Assembly (NCBI GenBank): GCA_017430225.1
Contig: JAFRNK010000015.1
Span: 1-40,103, forward strand
From: Clostridia bacterium
GTDB lineage: Bacteria; Bacillota; Clostridia; Christensenellales; Aristaeellaceae
Length of the DNA stretch: 40,103 nt
Reading direction: 5' to 3'
Part shown: in pieces, positions 24,502 to 33,165 of the stretch
Layout: every line of letters starts with the position of its first letter
How positions within the stretch are numbered: the stretch's first letter is position 1
Made by a program: the position numbers and the translations under genes
Notes under the pieces: generated by a model
The model's database searches: none
Seen by the model: only the letters and a program-made list of their open reading frames with translations
Told to the model about the DNA's origin: nothing

Positions 24502-25869
24502 TCAGGGGATCATGATTTCCAGATAAAAGATCTCGCCCTCCGTCCTCACTTCTATTTTACCGTCGTAGGAATGAACGATATTGACGATACTTTTGAGCCC
24601 GTAGCCGTGATTCTCGGCGTCCTTTTTCCGGGTACGGGGCAGGCCGTCCTGCATCTGAAGCTCGCCTTCAAAATAGTTTTCCAGCTGGATATACAGCATG
24701 TTTCCCTGATCCAGGATCGACAGGCTGATGACCTTCCGTTCCGGATCGCTGATGCGCTCCGTGCTTTCGATGGCGTTGTCCAAGGCGTTGCCCAGAAGGG
24801 TATACAGGTCGACCAGTTTGATTTTCTGCAGCTGTCGGGTATTGACCATGCAGGAGAGCCGGATCTGCCGGTTGGCGCAGTACACGCTTTTTTCTGTCAG
24901 CAGGATATCCAGGGCTTCGTTGCCGGTTTTCACCACCGCATCGTAGAAGTCGATTGCCCGGCTGGTTTCCTGGATTTGGCGCTTCCGCTCGTCGTCCGAA
25001 ACCATCGCCAGCGCCTGCAGCTGATGCTTCAGGTCATGGGTCTTGCGGTTGATCATTTCGATGTTCTCTTTAGAAAACTCGTACTGGCTTTTCCTGTCCT
25101 GTACCAGCCGGGCGATGATTTCTTTTTCAGTCTGCATGGCGGTACGCTTGTAAATGTACCAGAGAATCACCTGCATAACGATACAAAGCACCAGCATGAT
25201 CCCCACCAGGAAGAATTGCAGATAACGATAAGCGGCTTTCAGCTCCGCATATGCGGCAATGGGCAGGATCAGGTCTTCCATAGCATACTTGGCAGCAGAC
25301 AGGATTGCAGTAAACGAAAGGAAAATGAACAGAAAAATCAAAGCAGCCGTTCTGTCGTTATGCAGCCGCGCCATTTCATCCGCGCGGATCCTTTCGCCCA
25401 GTACTCTGCTGGCGCTCCAATAGAAACCAAGATAAACCACAATCATCCCCAGCATATACAGGAAGGGATGACTATGGGGAAAATCCGGGAAAAGCGTATA
25501 TACAAACAGATTGCGGATCAGAACGGTCAGAATCGTTTCCGTAAACGAAGCCATCATGGCGCGGAACAGCGCGCCCGCCCAGTTGGTTTCATAACAGAAG
25601 AACACAAACAAGACCGGCACGAAACTCATCAGCAGCCAGTAAGGAGCGATTGCCAGCGGAGTCACCCTGTAGAGCGGTTCCAGCATCCGGCGAAGCGGCA
25701 CATAGGCAAACGCCATCAGATAGAATACGGCCGCGCTGGCGCATATGCGTGACAAGTAAGGAGTTTTGTGCGTCAGTGCTTTGTGGCACAGCACGATGCA
25801 AATCGCCAGTATGCCGGTCATATACCGGAACTGGTCCAGGTAAGCCAAAATCAAATCCATATATTTCAC
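24502..25869 (-). CDS. Sensor histidine kinase, GHKL/AgrC type
   Basis: 455 aa. The start is GTG at 25869, whose bases overlap the response-regulator stop (GTGA); an ATG three codons on (25860) is the alternative. Residues ~1-235 hold six or seven transmembrane helices with almost no soluble sensor, as in peptide-sensing AgrC/ComD kinases. A coiled helix leads to the phospho-acceptor H278 (THDLKHQ). The ATP-binding domain shows the N box LGNALDNAIE and a G box HGYGLKSI. It would phosphorylate the LytTR regulator encoded just before it. No AgrD-like peptide or AgrB gene was seen, so the signal is unknown. Confidence 0.92.
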   Translation of the reverse strand: MKYMDLILAYLDQFRYMTGILAICIVLCHKALTHKTPYLSRICASAAVFYLMAFAYVPLRRMLEPLYRVTPLAIAPYWLLMSFVPVLFVFFCYETNWAGALFRAMMASFTETILTVLIRNLFVYTLFPDFPHSHPFLYMLGMIVVYLGFYWSASRVLGERIRADEMARLHNDRTAALIFLFIFLSFTAILSAAKYAMEDLILPIAAYAELKAAYRYLQFFLVGIMLVLCIVMQVILWYIYKRTAMQTEKEIIARLVQDRKSQYEFSKENIEMINRKTHDLKHQLQALAMVSDDERKRQIQETSRAIDFYDAVVKTGNEALDILLTEKSVYCANRQIRLSCMVNTRQLQKIKLVDLYTLLGNALDNAIESTERISDPERKVISLSILDQGNMLYIQLENYFEGELQMQDGLPRTRKKDAENHGYGLKSIVNIVHSYDGKIEVRTEGEIFYLEIMIP

Positions 25870-26564
25870 CTGTGCAGATAGTTCATGTACTCGTTCAGCA
25901 GGCTGTCCTTGTACGCGCGTCCCATGGGAATGCTGAGCTCTCCCACAATGACCTCTGAGGAAGAAAGGCTTTTCAGGTGCTTCAGATTGATCAGGTAGGA
26001 TTTATGGCACCGCGCAAAATGATAGGAACGCAGAGTGTCCTCGTGCTCCTTCATACTGGCGCGCACCCGGTATTCCCGGTCGGCGGTATGGTAAATCAGG
26101 TAATGGGCCATAACTTCCACATACAGGATCACCGATGTGTTCAGGGCGACAGGCCCGTTCACTGTATCGATCACCAGCTGGTTCTCCTGGTTTCTTTCCG
26201 CCCGGCGCACGGCTTTCTGGAACTTCATGGCAAAATCGTAGTATCCGATGGGTTTGATGATATAATCCACCGCGTCCACTTCATAGCCGTTGATGGCATA
26301 CTGGGCGATGTTGGTCACGAACAGGATCACTACGTTTTCGTCCGTTTCGCGGATCTTCCTGGCAGTATCCAGGCCGTTGGTGCCCGGCATGTCGATGTCA
26401 AAGATAATGATATCGAAGTTCCTGTCCTCTCCGTCCAGCATCGCGTCGCCGGATGGCAGAAGGCATGTTTCCATCAAGATCTGCTTCTCGTCAGCAAACT
26501 GCTTGATATATTTCGCCAGCTGTTCACGCATGGCCAATTCGTCATCCACGATGGCAATCCGCAT
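25866..26564 (-). CDS. LytTR-family response regulator
   Basis: 232 aa from the ATG at 26564 (MRIAIVDDE), which stands 9 nt after AGAGG; an in-frame ATG at 26573 sits directly on that site. Residues ~1-120 are a receiver domain with acidic pair DDE, phospho-acceptor D56 (FDIDMPG), Thr in LFVTN and Lys in YIIKPIGYYDF. Residues ~130-230 are the LytTR DNA-binding domain (VILYVEVMAHYLIYHT, FARCHKSYLINLKHLKSL). It is coupled to the kinase gene by a 4-nt overlap. LytTR proteins bind paired direct repeats; a candidate pair lies at 24457-24490 before the glycosidase operon. Confidence 0.94.
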   Translation of the reverse strand: MRIAIVDDELAMREQLAKYIKQFADEKQILMETCLLPSGDAMLDGEDRNFDIIIFDIDMPGTNGLDTARKIRETDENVVILFVTNIAQYAINGYEVDAVDYIIKPIGYYDFAMKFQKAVRRAERNQENQLVIDTVNGPVALNTSVILYVEVMAHYLIYHTADREYRVRASMKEHEDTLRSYHFARCHKSYLINLKHLKSLSSSEVIVGELSIPMGRAYKDSLLNEYMNYLHR

Positions 26565-26577
26565 ATCCTTCATCCTC

Positions 26578-27354
26578 TTATTGATGGCTGGTACTGTGTT
26601 CCCGCTGGTAAGCTGTGGGAGTCACGCCGGTCTGCGCGCGAAAGAGGCGGCAGAAATAGTCCGGATCGTAATAACCGCACAGCATGGCGATTTCACTGAC
26701 AGGCATCCGCACCGCGTCCCGCTGGCGGAGCAGCCGCTTGGCGTACCGGATGCGGATATCCGTCAGATACCCGTGAGGCGTCATGCCGGTGGCCTGCTGG
26801 AAGCAGCGCCGCAGATGATCCTTGCTGTACCCTGTCGCCGTCAGCGCTTCCGTCACCTGAAAATCGGGATCGCTGTAGGAGGCGGTGATCGTTTGGATGA
26901 CCCGGCTGACCACCGGGTTCACCGGCGGACTGGAAATACCCGCCTCGATCATCTGCATAACCGCGTTGTACAGCGTTTCTGTCACAGCGTCTGTCTCCTT
27001 CTGGATCAGGTAGCGCGACAGGAGGATGGCCAGCAGGTTCGTCATGGTGTGGCAGCTGTCATCCGCCAGGATCAGCGGCTCTGAAAGTACGACCTCTTTT
27101 TTGTGAAAAGCGTCTGTACGGCGAAGCGTATCCGTGCGCATATAGAAATCCCTGAATCCGGCAGGCGCGGTTTTCCTGTGCGGCATCGCCGGCGGGATCA
27201 CATGAACGGTGCCGGGCGAAAACGGGTATTCCCGTCCGCCGATTTCCGCAGTGCCTTCTCCCTCTGTATTCACAATGATTTCATAGAAGTCGTGGCTGTG
27301 CAGTTCATGATCCATCAGGCGGTTGGGCGAGGCGCCGACCAGCAACAGGGCCAT
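26578..27354 (-). CDS. AraC-family regulator with a cupin sensor domain
   Basis: 258 aa from the ATG at 27354, which follows AAAGGA by 9 nt; an in-frame ATG at 27363 touches that site and is less likely. Residues ~1-90 are the sugar-sensing cupin (HELHSHDFYEIIVNTEGEGTAEIGG, FSPGTVHVIPPAMPH). Residues ~160-255 are two helix-turn-helix motifs (VTEALTATGYSKDHLRRCFQQATGMTPHGYL, VSEIAMLCGYYDPDYFCRLFRAQTGVTPTAYQ). It is first in an operon with the LytTR regulator 13 nt downstream and the kinase. Possible targets are the divergent dehydrogenase operon at 27501 and the glycosidase operon. Confidence 0.93.
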   Translation of the reverse strand: MALLLVGASPNRLMDHELHSHDFYEIIVNTEGEGTAEIGGREYPFSPGTVHVIPPAMPHRKTAPAGFRDFYMRTDTLRRTDAFHKKEVVLSEPLILADDSCHTMTNLLAILLSRYLIQKETDAVTETLYNAVMQMIEAGISSPPVNPVVSRVIQTITASYSDPDFQVTEALTATGYSKDHLRRCFQQATGMTPHGYLTDIRIRYAKRLLRQRDAVRMPVSEIAMLCGYYDPDYFCRLFRAQTGVTPTAYQREHSTSHQ

Positions 27355-27387
27355 GCCGATCATTCCTTTCAGCTTTTTATTGGCAAC

Positions 27388-27416
27388 AGTATAACAGCGT
27401 ACAGCGTTTTTGTCCA
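27388..27416 (-). promoter_or_regulatory. Promoter of the AraC-LytTR-kinase operon
   Basis: On the minus strand TGGACA (27416-27411), a 17-bp spacer and TATACT (27393-27388). Confidence 0.75.
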
Positions 27417-27460
27417 GCTATTTTGTCGGTTCTGTTCTGATGGATTGACGAGGTCCGCGT

Positions 27461-27466
27461 TATAAT
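27461..27466 (+). promoter_or_regulatory. -10 element of the dehydrogenase operon
   Basis: A perfect TATAAT lies 34 nt before the start codon, but no -35 stands at 16-18 bp; TTGACG (27445-27450) is only 10 bp away. An activator such as the divergent AraC protein may be needed. Confidence 0.45.
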
Positions 27467-27500
27467 ACAGCCATCAACTGAAGCAAAGGAGTGCAGAGCA

Positions 27501-28493
27501 ATGGAAGGTATGATGCGGCAGATGGTCATGGCAGGTCCCCGGAAGAGTAAAATCATCGAGGTGCCGATTCCAAAGTACAGTGACGACGAAATGCTGGTGA
27601 AGGTGACCCTGACCGGCATGTGCCATTCCGAGTGGTATCCCTGGGCCACCGCCAAGGAAGGCGACATCCTGGGTCATGAAGCCATCGGCGTTGTGGCCGA
27701 GGTCGGCAAGAACGTGGAAGGTTTCAAAGTCGGCGACCGCGTGACCGGCCTGGGCGGCGGCGCGTACCGCGAATATATCGTGGTTTCTCCTAAGAAAACT
27801 GCCCATGTGCCGGATTGCCTGAAGGACGAAGACGCCATTTCCGAGCCTCTGGCCTGCCTGCTTTCCGCCGCTATGAAGCTTCCCGTGGAGACCCTGGGCG
27901 ACACTGTGGCGGTCGTTGGCTGCGGATATATGGGGCTGGGCACCATCGCGCTGTTCAAGGCGATGGGCTACGGCAACATCATCGCCATCGACAAGCGTCC
28001 CGAAGCCCTGGAGAACGCGAAAAAGCTCGGTGCGACGGAGACCTATCTTCCCGAAGAAATCCCCGAAATGTACCGCAGCAATTTTGAGACCATCGGCAAG
28101 GCGGATCTGACCCGCAGCGGCAACAACGCCAACGTGTTCGCTCCGGGGATCCCCACCGTCATGGAATTTGCCGGCACCGAAGACGGCCTGCAGCTGGCAG
28201 GCGAACTGGTGAAAGCGCACGGGCGCCTCGGCATCGGCGGCTATCACAACGACGGCCCCCGCTCCATCGACTACAAGCTCTGGAACTTCAAGGCCATCAC
28301 CACCATCAACTGCCATGAGCGCCGCATCGACTACGAAGCGGGCCTGTGCCGCCGCTGCATGGAACTGCTGGAGAAGGGCATCTGGAAGTTCACCGGCGTG
28401 ACCAAGGTATTCGACATGAAGGATTTCGACAAAGTCAGCGAAATGATGGAGCATCACACCGACAACTTCATCAAGGCCGGTATCCGTCCTTAA
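27501..28493 (+). CDS. Zinc-dependent medium-chain dehydrogenase
   Basis: 330 aa; ATG preceded by AAAGGAG. It is an NAD(P)-dependent alcohol/polyol dehydrogenase of the MDR family: catalytic-zinc Cys in GMCHSEW and His-Glu in GHEAIGVVAEVG, then GDRVTGLGGGAYREY. The Rossmann part has VAVVGCGYMGLGTIALFKAMG and the acidic D in IIAIDKRPEAL. The structural-zinc cysteine lobe of classic alcohol dehydrogenases is absent, as in several sugar-dehydrogenase-like members. It probably oxidises or reduces a sugar or polyol together with the oxidoreductase encoded next. A hairpin and ~95 nt separate the two genes. Confidence 0.92.
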   Translation: MEGMMRQMVMAGPRKSKIIEVPIPKYSDDEMLVKVTLTGMCHSEWYPWATAKEGDILGHEAIGVVAEVGKNVEGFKVGDRVTGLGGGAYREYIVVSPKKTAHVPDCLKDEDAISEPLACLLSAAMKLPVETLGDTVAVVGCGYMGLGTIALFKAMGYGNIIAIDKRPEALENAKKLGATETYLPEEIPEMYRSNFETIGKADLTRSGNNANVFAPGIPTVMEFAGTEDGLQLAGELVKAHGRLGIGGYHNDGPRSIDYKLWNFKAITTINCHERRIDYEAGLCRRCMELLEKGIWKFTGVTKVFDMKDFDKVSEMMEHHTDNFIKAGIRP

Positions 28494-28507
28494 GTCGATG
28501 TATTTCA

Positions 28508-28548
28508 GGGGAGAACCGATCTTTAGCATCTAAAGAACAGTTCTCCCC
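28508..28548 (+). promoter_or_regulatory. Intercistronic double-stem hairpin
   Basis: GGGGAGAAC (28508-28516) pairs with GTTCTCCCC (28540-28548); inside it CTTTAG (28521-28526) pairs with CTAAAG (28530-28535). No T-tract follows, so it is more likely an RNA-stability or attenuation element than a full terminator. Confidence 0.65.
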
Positions 28549-28590
28549 AGACCCCTTTCCAGGAAAGACACATCAGAGGGAGAATCATCC

Positions 28591-29766
28591 ATGGAAAAGA
28601 TCAGGACGGCCGTGGTTGGATGCGGCATGATCAGCTACATCTATATCAAGAATTTCAGGCATCTTTTTTCAGTGATCGATTTAGTTGGGATCTGTGACAA
28701 TAACGCTCAGAACGCCAGGGAAAAATCCGAGCTGTTCAATGTTCCTGTGATGACCATGGACGAGATCAAGGCAGACCCTGAAATCCGCCTGGTGGTCAAC
28801 CTGACCGGCCCGGCAGCCCATTATCCGGTCATCAGGGAATTGCTGGAAGCCGGGAAAAACGTGTTCACAGAAAAGATGCTTTGTGCAGATTTCGAGCAGG
28901 GCAAAGAACTGGTGGCGCTGGCGAAGGAAAAGGGCCTGTATCTGGGCGTTGCGCCGGACACCTTCCTGGGTGCAGGATTGCAGACAGCGCGTCTGCTGAT
29001 CGACAGAGGTATGATCGGCGAGGTCACCTCTGCCCGTGCTGCTGTCAACCGCTCCCAGGCGCTCAATTCCGAGATATTCCGTTTCATCCGCAATCCGGGC
29101 GGCGGCTTTGCCTATGACGTCGGCGTGTATTATGTGACAGCGCTGCTGAGCCTGCTGGGGCCTGTCAGGAAAGTGACAGGCTTCGTCTCGGAAAGCCGTG
29201 AGCATGAAGCCCGCATCCTCCGGGCCGGCGACTTTGGCAAAACATGGAAGACCGCGGACAGCAACCTATATGCCGGATCGCTGCTGTTCGAAAGCGGCGC
29301 GGCTGCCACACTGCACCTGGACGGAGAAAGCATCGACGAGGAACAGTCCTCCCTGGTGATCTACGGCACCGAAGGCATCCTGAAACTGGGCGATCCCAAC
29401 AGCTTCAACGGTTCCGTCCGCCTGATCCGCAACAACGCCCCTGAAACCGTCATGCCCTTTACCCACGGCTTCACCGGCACACCGCTCTATGGGCCTGAAA
29501 CCCCTGCCGATTACGGCCAGCACCGCGGTGTCGGTGCGGCGGTGATGGCGTGGGCCATGATCGAAAACCGTCCTCACCGCGCCTCTGCCGATCTGGGCCT
29601 GCATACGATGGAGATCCTCCATGGACTGGACATTTCCTCCAAAGAAGAAAAAGTCTATCACATGACCACCACTTTTACGCAGCCTATTCCGCTGCCCACT
29701 GGTTATACCGACCAGATCCTGGGCGGTATTCGATGCGATGCCGAAGGATCGTTGGTGAACGGATAA
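28591..29766 (+). CDS. Gfo/Idh/MocA-family oxidoreductase
   Basis: 391 aa; ATG preceded by AGAGGGAG. The N-terminal Rossmann fold opens RTAVVGCGMISYIYIKNF and has CDNNAQNAREKSE. The conserved Lys lies in NVFTEKMLCAD, a variant of the usual EKP. The C-terminal substrate domain has GGGFAYDVGVYYVTALLSLLG, where the Asp is normally catalytic, and LVIYGTEGILKLGDPN. Family members oxidise or reduce sugars, inositols or sugar-like glycosides using bound NAD(P). Same direction as the dehydrogenase gene and probably the same operon; a bidirectional terminator follows. Confidence 0.92.
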   Translation: MEKIRTAVVGCGMISYIYIKNFRHLFSVIDLVGICDNNAQNAREKSELFNVPVMTMDEIKADPEIRLVVNLTGPAAHYPVIRELLEAGKNVFTEKMLCADFEQGKELVALAKEKGLYLGVAPDTFLGAGLQTARLLIDRGMIGEVTSARAAVNRSQALNSEIFRFIRNPGGGFAYDVGVYYVTALLSLLGPVRKVTGFVSESREHEARILRAGDFGKTWKTADSNLYAGSLLFESGAAATLHLDGESIDEEQSSLVIYGTEGILKLGDPNSFNGSVRLIRNNAPETVMPFTHGFTGTPLYGPETPADYGQHRGVGAAVMAWAMIENRPHRASADLGLHTMEILHGLDISSKEEKVYHMTTTFTQPIPLPTGYTDQILGGIRCDAEGSLVNG

Positions 29767-29865
29767 TCAGTCTTATCTCTTGGAAAAGCTGCGATAATCG
29801 TTTGAATCAGAGTGTAATCAAAATGGTAATTCCAGGTCCAAAGCCACTTGACCAATAACCAAATG

Positions 29866-29899
29866 CAAAGAGCTGCCCCGTCCGGCAGCTCTTTGTTTT
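29866..29899. terminator. Bidirectional terminator
   Basis: CAAAGAGCTGCC (29866-29877) pairs perfectly with GGCAGCTCTTTG (29884-29895), followed by TTTT on the plus strand. It serves the convergent oxidoreductase and DUF5107 genes. Confidence 0.88.
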
Positions 29900-29913
29900 A
29901 TGACGGATTGATC

Positions 29914-32900
29914 TTACAGAAGCCGCTTGTGCAGGATGGCTCCCTGATGGCAATGATCGATTGCCAGTACGGCGTCATAACCTTCGGCAGCCCGTGTCTT
30001 TTCCCCCAGGCCGTAGCTTCCCAGGGCGATCAGGTATTCACAGTGCGCACGGTTGCGGAGGGATAAATCTTCGTCGAAGAGCTGCAGATCAGGCAGGGAT
30101 ACGGCGAAGTAGTCGATCTTCACCTGATCGTAGTAGTGCTTTTCGCCGTAGGAAATCAGTTTATAGAACCGGCTGCGGGCTTTGTCCTCCCGGCCAAGCG
30201 CTCGGTGAGCCAGACCCTGGTAGAGGATCATATCGGCTGGCTGGTCGTTGTAATACATGGCGGAGGCGGGCTCTTCATTGCCCGCGGCGGCCAGTTCCAG
30301 ATGGCGCAGGGCTTCCGTTTCATTGCCCAACGCCCTTTCAGCCAGGCCCAGATAGTAATGGATGTTGTTATCCTTGGCGCCTTCCAGCTTGCCTTCTCCC
30401 AGGTTGTGCGGGAAAACCAACGCCTTTTCCAGCAGTTCCTTTGCTTTGGCCGCGTCGCCGCTGTTCAGTGCCTGGATCCCCAGCTGGGTCATGGCAACGG
30501 CGTACTGTGCAGTCACCTTGCCTTCGCCGCCCTCCCAGGGGTGGAAGTTATGGGCCATGATCAGGTTCAGCGCTTCCTCGTGCCGGCCCAGATTGTTGAG
30601 CAAAGTGCAGTACTCCGTGTACAAATCGTCCCGCCGGAAAGCCATTTCCCTGTGTGCATCCAGGAAAGCAAAACGATCTTCAAGGGAATAGTTCAGTTTG
30701 CCGTACAACTGACAGAGTTCCAGCAATACGCGTGCGTCGGTTTCGTCCAGGGCATAGGCTTTCTCCATACAGATCCTGGCTTTTTCCAGATCATGCCGTT
30801 TGTTGAAATAAGCCAGGCTCAGGTTCCGCCACACTGTGGGGAACGTCTCATCGATCTTCGCCGAACGCTCCCAGCAGAAGATGGCATCGTCATACTGCCG
30901 CTTGTCGTACCATAGACAGCCCAAGTAATAATGCGCCTTGGCGTCCTCCTGGTTGTGATCCATGGCGTATTCCAGGACGTTGATATCTTCCAGCCTGTTG
31001 GGGAAACAATACAGGGAATCTGCACGTGCCGCGTTGAAGCACGCCTGTTTCGCGTAATCCCAGTCAGCATTCGCACAGGTATAATATGCCAGATGATACC
31101 ACACCATCGGCGTAGGCTCCGGGCAGCACTCCAGGATGAAAACGGCGTCCGTGTAATATCCCGCCTCGGCGTAGTCAATAGCGCATTCGATATAGCTGCT
31201 GGCCCGGCTGCCCATCAGCTTCAGCGCGCCTTCGATATCACCGCTTTCGATGCGGGAGACATAGTCGAAGGCGTCCAGCTTCAGGTTTTCTTCGTACCAG
31301 GCTTCCGCTTCTGCGTCCCTGCCCAGCGAATCCAGGATCAGTCCCTTGAGGGCACGGGCTTGCAGGTTGTGATAGTTCTTCACCAGGCTGCGCTCGATAT
31401 GCTCCAGCGCCATCGCGTATTCGCCTCGGATGCAATCGATGCAGGCGATATGGTAATAGCCCGTCTCCTGCTCCGCCGCAGTCCAGGTAGCTTTGAAGAA
31501 AGCGTCGTATGCCTCGTCATCCCTGCCCTGATAACGCAGTGCCAGGCCCAGATTCAGGTAAGCTTCGCTGTCGCAGGGGTTCGGGTTGCGGCTAGTCATA
31601 CGGGCGATGGCTGCCTTGAAATACTTTTCCGACTCCCGGAACTTGCCTCTCCGCAGCAGCAGGGTGCCATAGGCGTTATTGGCCCGGATATCGCCGGGAT
31701 CTCGCTTCAGCGCTTCCAGATAATAGGGATCCGGCTGATAGGTGGCGTGACGGTACTGCTCCAGATGGATGCCGGTCAGGTATAATTCCTCGTTGGTCAA
31801 AATCTCTTCCGGCAGTTTGGCCGGCGGCATGGGATCCGGTATTTCTTCGATCTTTTTCGGCTGCGGTGTATAATCCAGCAGTTTCCTGCCCCCGGACGTA
31901 TAAACAGCCAGGGTCAATGCCGTTTCCGGAACTGAAACGGCAGTTTCGTCTCTCAGGACATCGACGGGACTGATGTCGCATGTTCTGTCAAAAATCGTTT
32001 CGCCGTCCGCCGTCAGCGTCACCCGTGCCTGTTTGAACAGCTGGGTCGCATATACGGTGATCCTTGCTTTTCCATCTCCCGTTTCCAGGTTCAGCACGCA
32101 TTCCTTGCTGGCGTTCTTCACATAGCCTGCTGCCTTATAGGGCATGAAGTACTGGGTGAAAGTCTTTTCTTCAAAAGGTTTGAGCCAGGCGAAGTCCGGC
32201 TGGTTATCGCAGTACATGCCCGTCATCAGTTCGATATAAGGGCCGTTTCTGTCCGTCAGATTGCGGTCCCAGGCCCGGCCGAAATCACCGTTGCCCCAGG
32301 TCCACTGTTTCTTGCCCGGGGAAACGTGATGATCGGCAACATGCAGGATGCCCGCTTCCGCGCCGTAATCGTATCCACCGACGAAATTGTAATCGCTGTG
32401 GGCGCACATATAGCTTGTAGGCACCGGGATATTCCTGTAACGGCTGATATCCACGCCCGCGCCGTAATCGTGCTTGTAGTACACCCCCGTGGCAATGGGG
32501 AATTTGCTCACGTCCCGCTTGCCGTGGTCGTACACCGCGCAGACGTCCGGCGGAAACACGCTCTGCGTGTTGTCGTTCACCGATACGGCGGGATTCGCCC
32601 ACCACAGGAAGGTCTGGGGCAGGCTGGTGCGGTTGTACAGCTGTCCCCTGACCTCTATGTATGCCTTGGCAGGGTACAAGGTGAAGGTCATTTTGCCCTT
32701 GGTGCCGTACATCTGATCCACCTCGGACAGTTCCACCGACACACTGCCGTCTACATTTTCGACAGTGCGGAAATCGGTAGGCCCGAAGGTAGTGGGCCGG
32801 TGGTGCTGGGGCCAGTTGAATTCGATGCCGCCGCTGATCCATGGCCCGGTCAGGCCGACCAGCGCTGGCTTGATGACCTCGTTATAGTATACGAAATCGT

Positions 32901-33165
32901 AGCCGTTGGTCTTGTCGTAAGCCCGCTGGATGCGTCCGCCCAGTTCCGGCAGAACCATCACTTTTATATAGTCGTTTTCCAGCCAGACAGCGGTATAGGG
33001 TTTATCCTCTTTCACATCCAGGATCTTGTCCACCACCGGCAGCGGATACACCTTGCCGCTGCTGCCCTGATACACCCGTTTTTCCAGAAACATGGGGTTT
33101 TTATCAGCTTTCCCGATACCGTACGAGGGGATCATTACTGTTTCTACACGTATGCTGGCGTTCAT
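29914..33165 (-). CDS. DUF5107 domain protein with TPR repeats
   Basis: 1083 aa, no signal peptide; ATG preceded by AGGAGG. Residues ~1-430 match the DUF5107 layout, a beta-sandwich resembling sugar mutarotases (NDYIKVMVLPELGGRIQRAYDK, GPWISGGIEFNWPQHHRPTTF, TWGNGDFGRAWDRNLTDRNGPYIELMTGMY). Residues ~470-1075 are a long array of TPR-like helical pairs (LLRRGKFRESEKYFKAAI, AHYYLGCLWYDKRQYDDAIFCWERSAKI, YYLGLAERALGNETEALRHLELA). The biochemical role of this family is not settled to my knowledge. The start overlaps the GH35 stop by ATGA, so it is made together with that glycosidase and may process or bind the same sugar (inference). Confidence 0.88.
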   Translation of the reverse strand: MNASIRVETVMIPSYGIGKADKNPMFLEKRVYQGSSGKVYPLPVVDKILDVKEDKPYTAVWLENDYIKVMVLPELGGRIQRAYDKTNGYDFVYYNEVIKPALVGLTGPWISGGIEFNWPQHHRPTTFGPTDFRTVENVDGSVSVELSEVDQMYGTKGKMTFTLYPAKAYIEVRGQLYNRTSLPQTFLWWANPAVSVNDNTQSVFPPDVCAVYDHGKRDVSKFPIATGVYYKHDYGAGVDISRYRNIPVPTSYMCAHSDYNFVGGYDYGAEAGILHVADHHVSPGKKQWTWGNGDFGRAWDRNLTDRNGPYIELMTGMYCDNQPDFAWLKPFEEKTFTQYFMPYKAAGYVKNASKECVLNLETGDGKARITVYATQLFKQARVTLTADGETIFDRTCDISPVDVLRDETAVSVPETALTLAVYTSGGRKLLDYTPQPKKIEEIPDPMPPAKLPEEILTNEELYLTGIHLEQYRHATYQPDPYYLEALKRDPGDIRANNAYGTLLLRRGKFRESEKYFKAAIARMTSRNPNPCDSEAYLNLGLALRYQGRDDEAYDAFFKATWTAAEQETGYYHIACIDCIRGEYAMALEHIERSLVKNYHNLQARALKGLILDSLGRDAEAEAWYEENLKLDAFDYVSRIESGDIEGALKLMGSRASSYIECAIDYAEAGYYTDAVFILECCPEPTPMVWYHLAYYTCANADWDYAKQACFNAARADSLYCFPNRLEDINVLEYAMDHNQEDAKAHYYLGCLWYDKRQYDDAIFCWERSAKIDETFPTVWRNLSLAYFNKRHDLEKARICMEKAYALDETDARVLLELCQLYGKLNYSLEDRFAFLDAHREMAFRRDDLYTEYCTLLNNLGRHEEALNLIMAHNFHPWEGGEGKVTAQYAVAMTQLGIQALNSGDAAKAKELLEKALVFPHNLGEGKLEGAKDNNIHYYLGLAERALGNETEALRHLELAAAGNEEPASAMYYNDQPADMILYQGLAHRALGREDKARSRFYKLISYGEKHYYDQVKIDYFAVSLPDLQLFDEDLSLRNRAHCEYLIALGSYGLGEKTRAAEGYDAVLAIDHCHQGAILHKRLL

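Noticed and set aside
27445-27466. TTGACG with TATAAT as a complete promoter
   Set aside because: The spacer is only 10 bp; only the -10 is kept.
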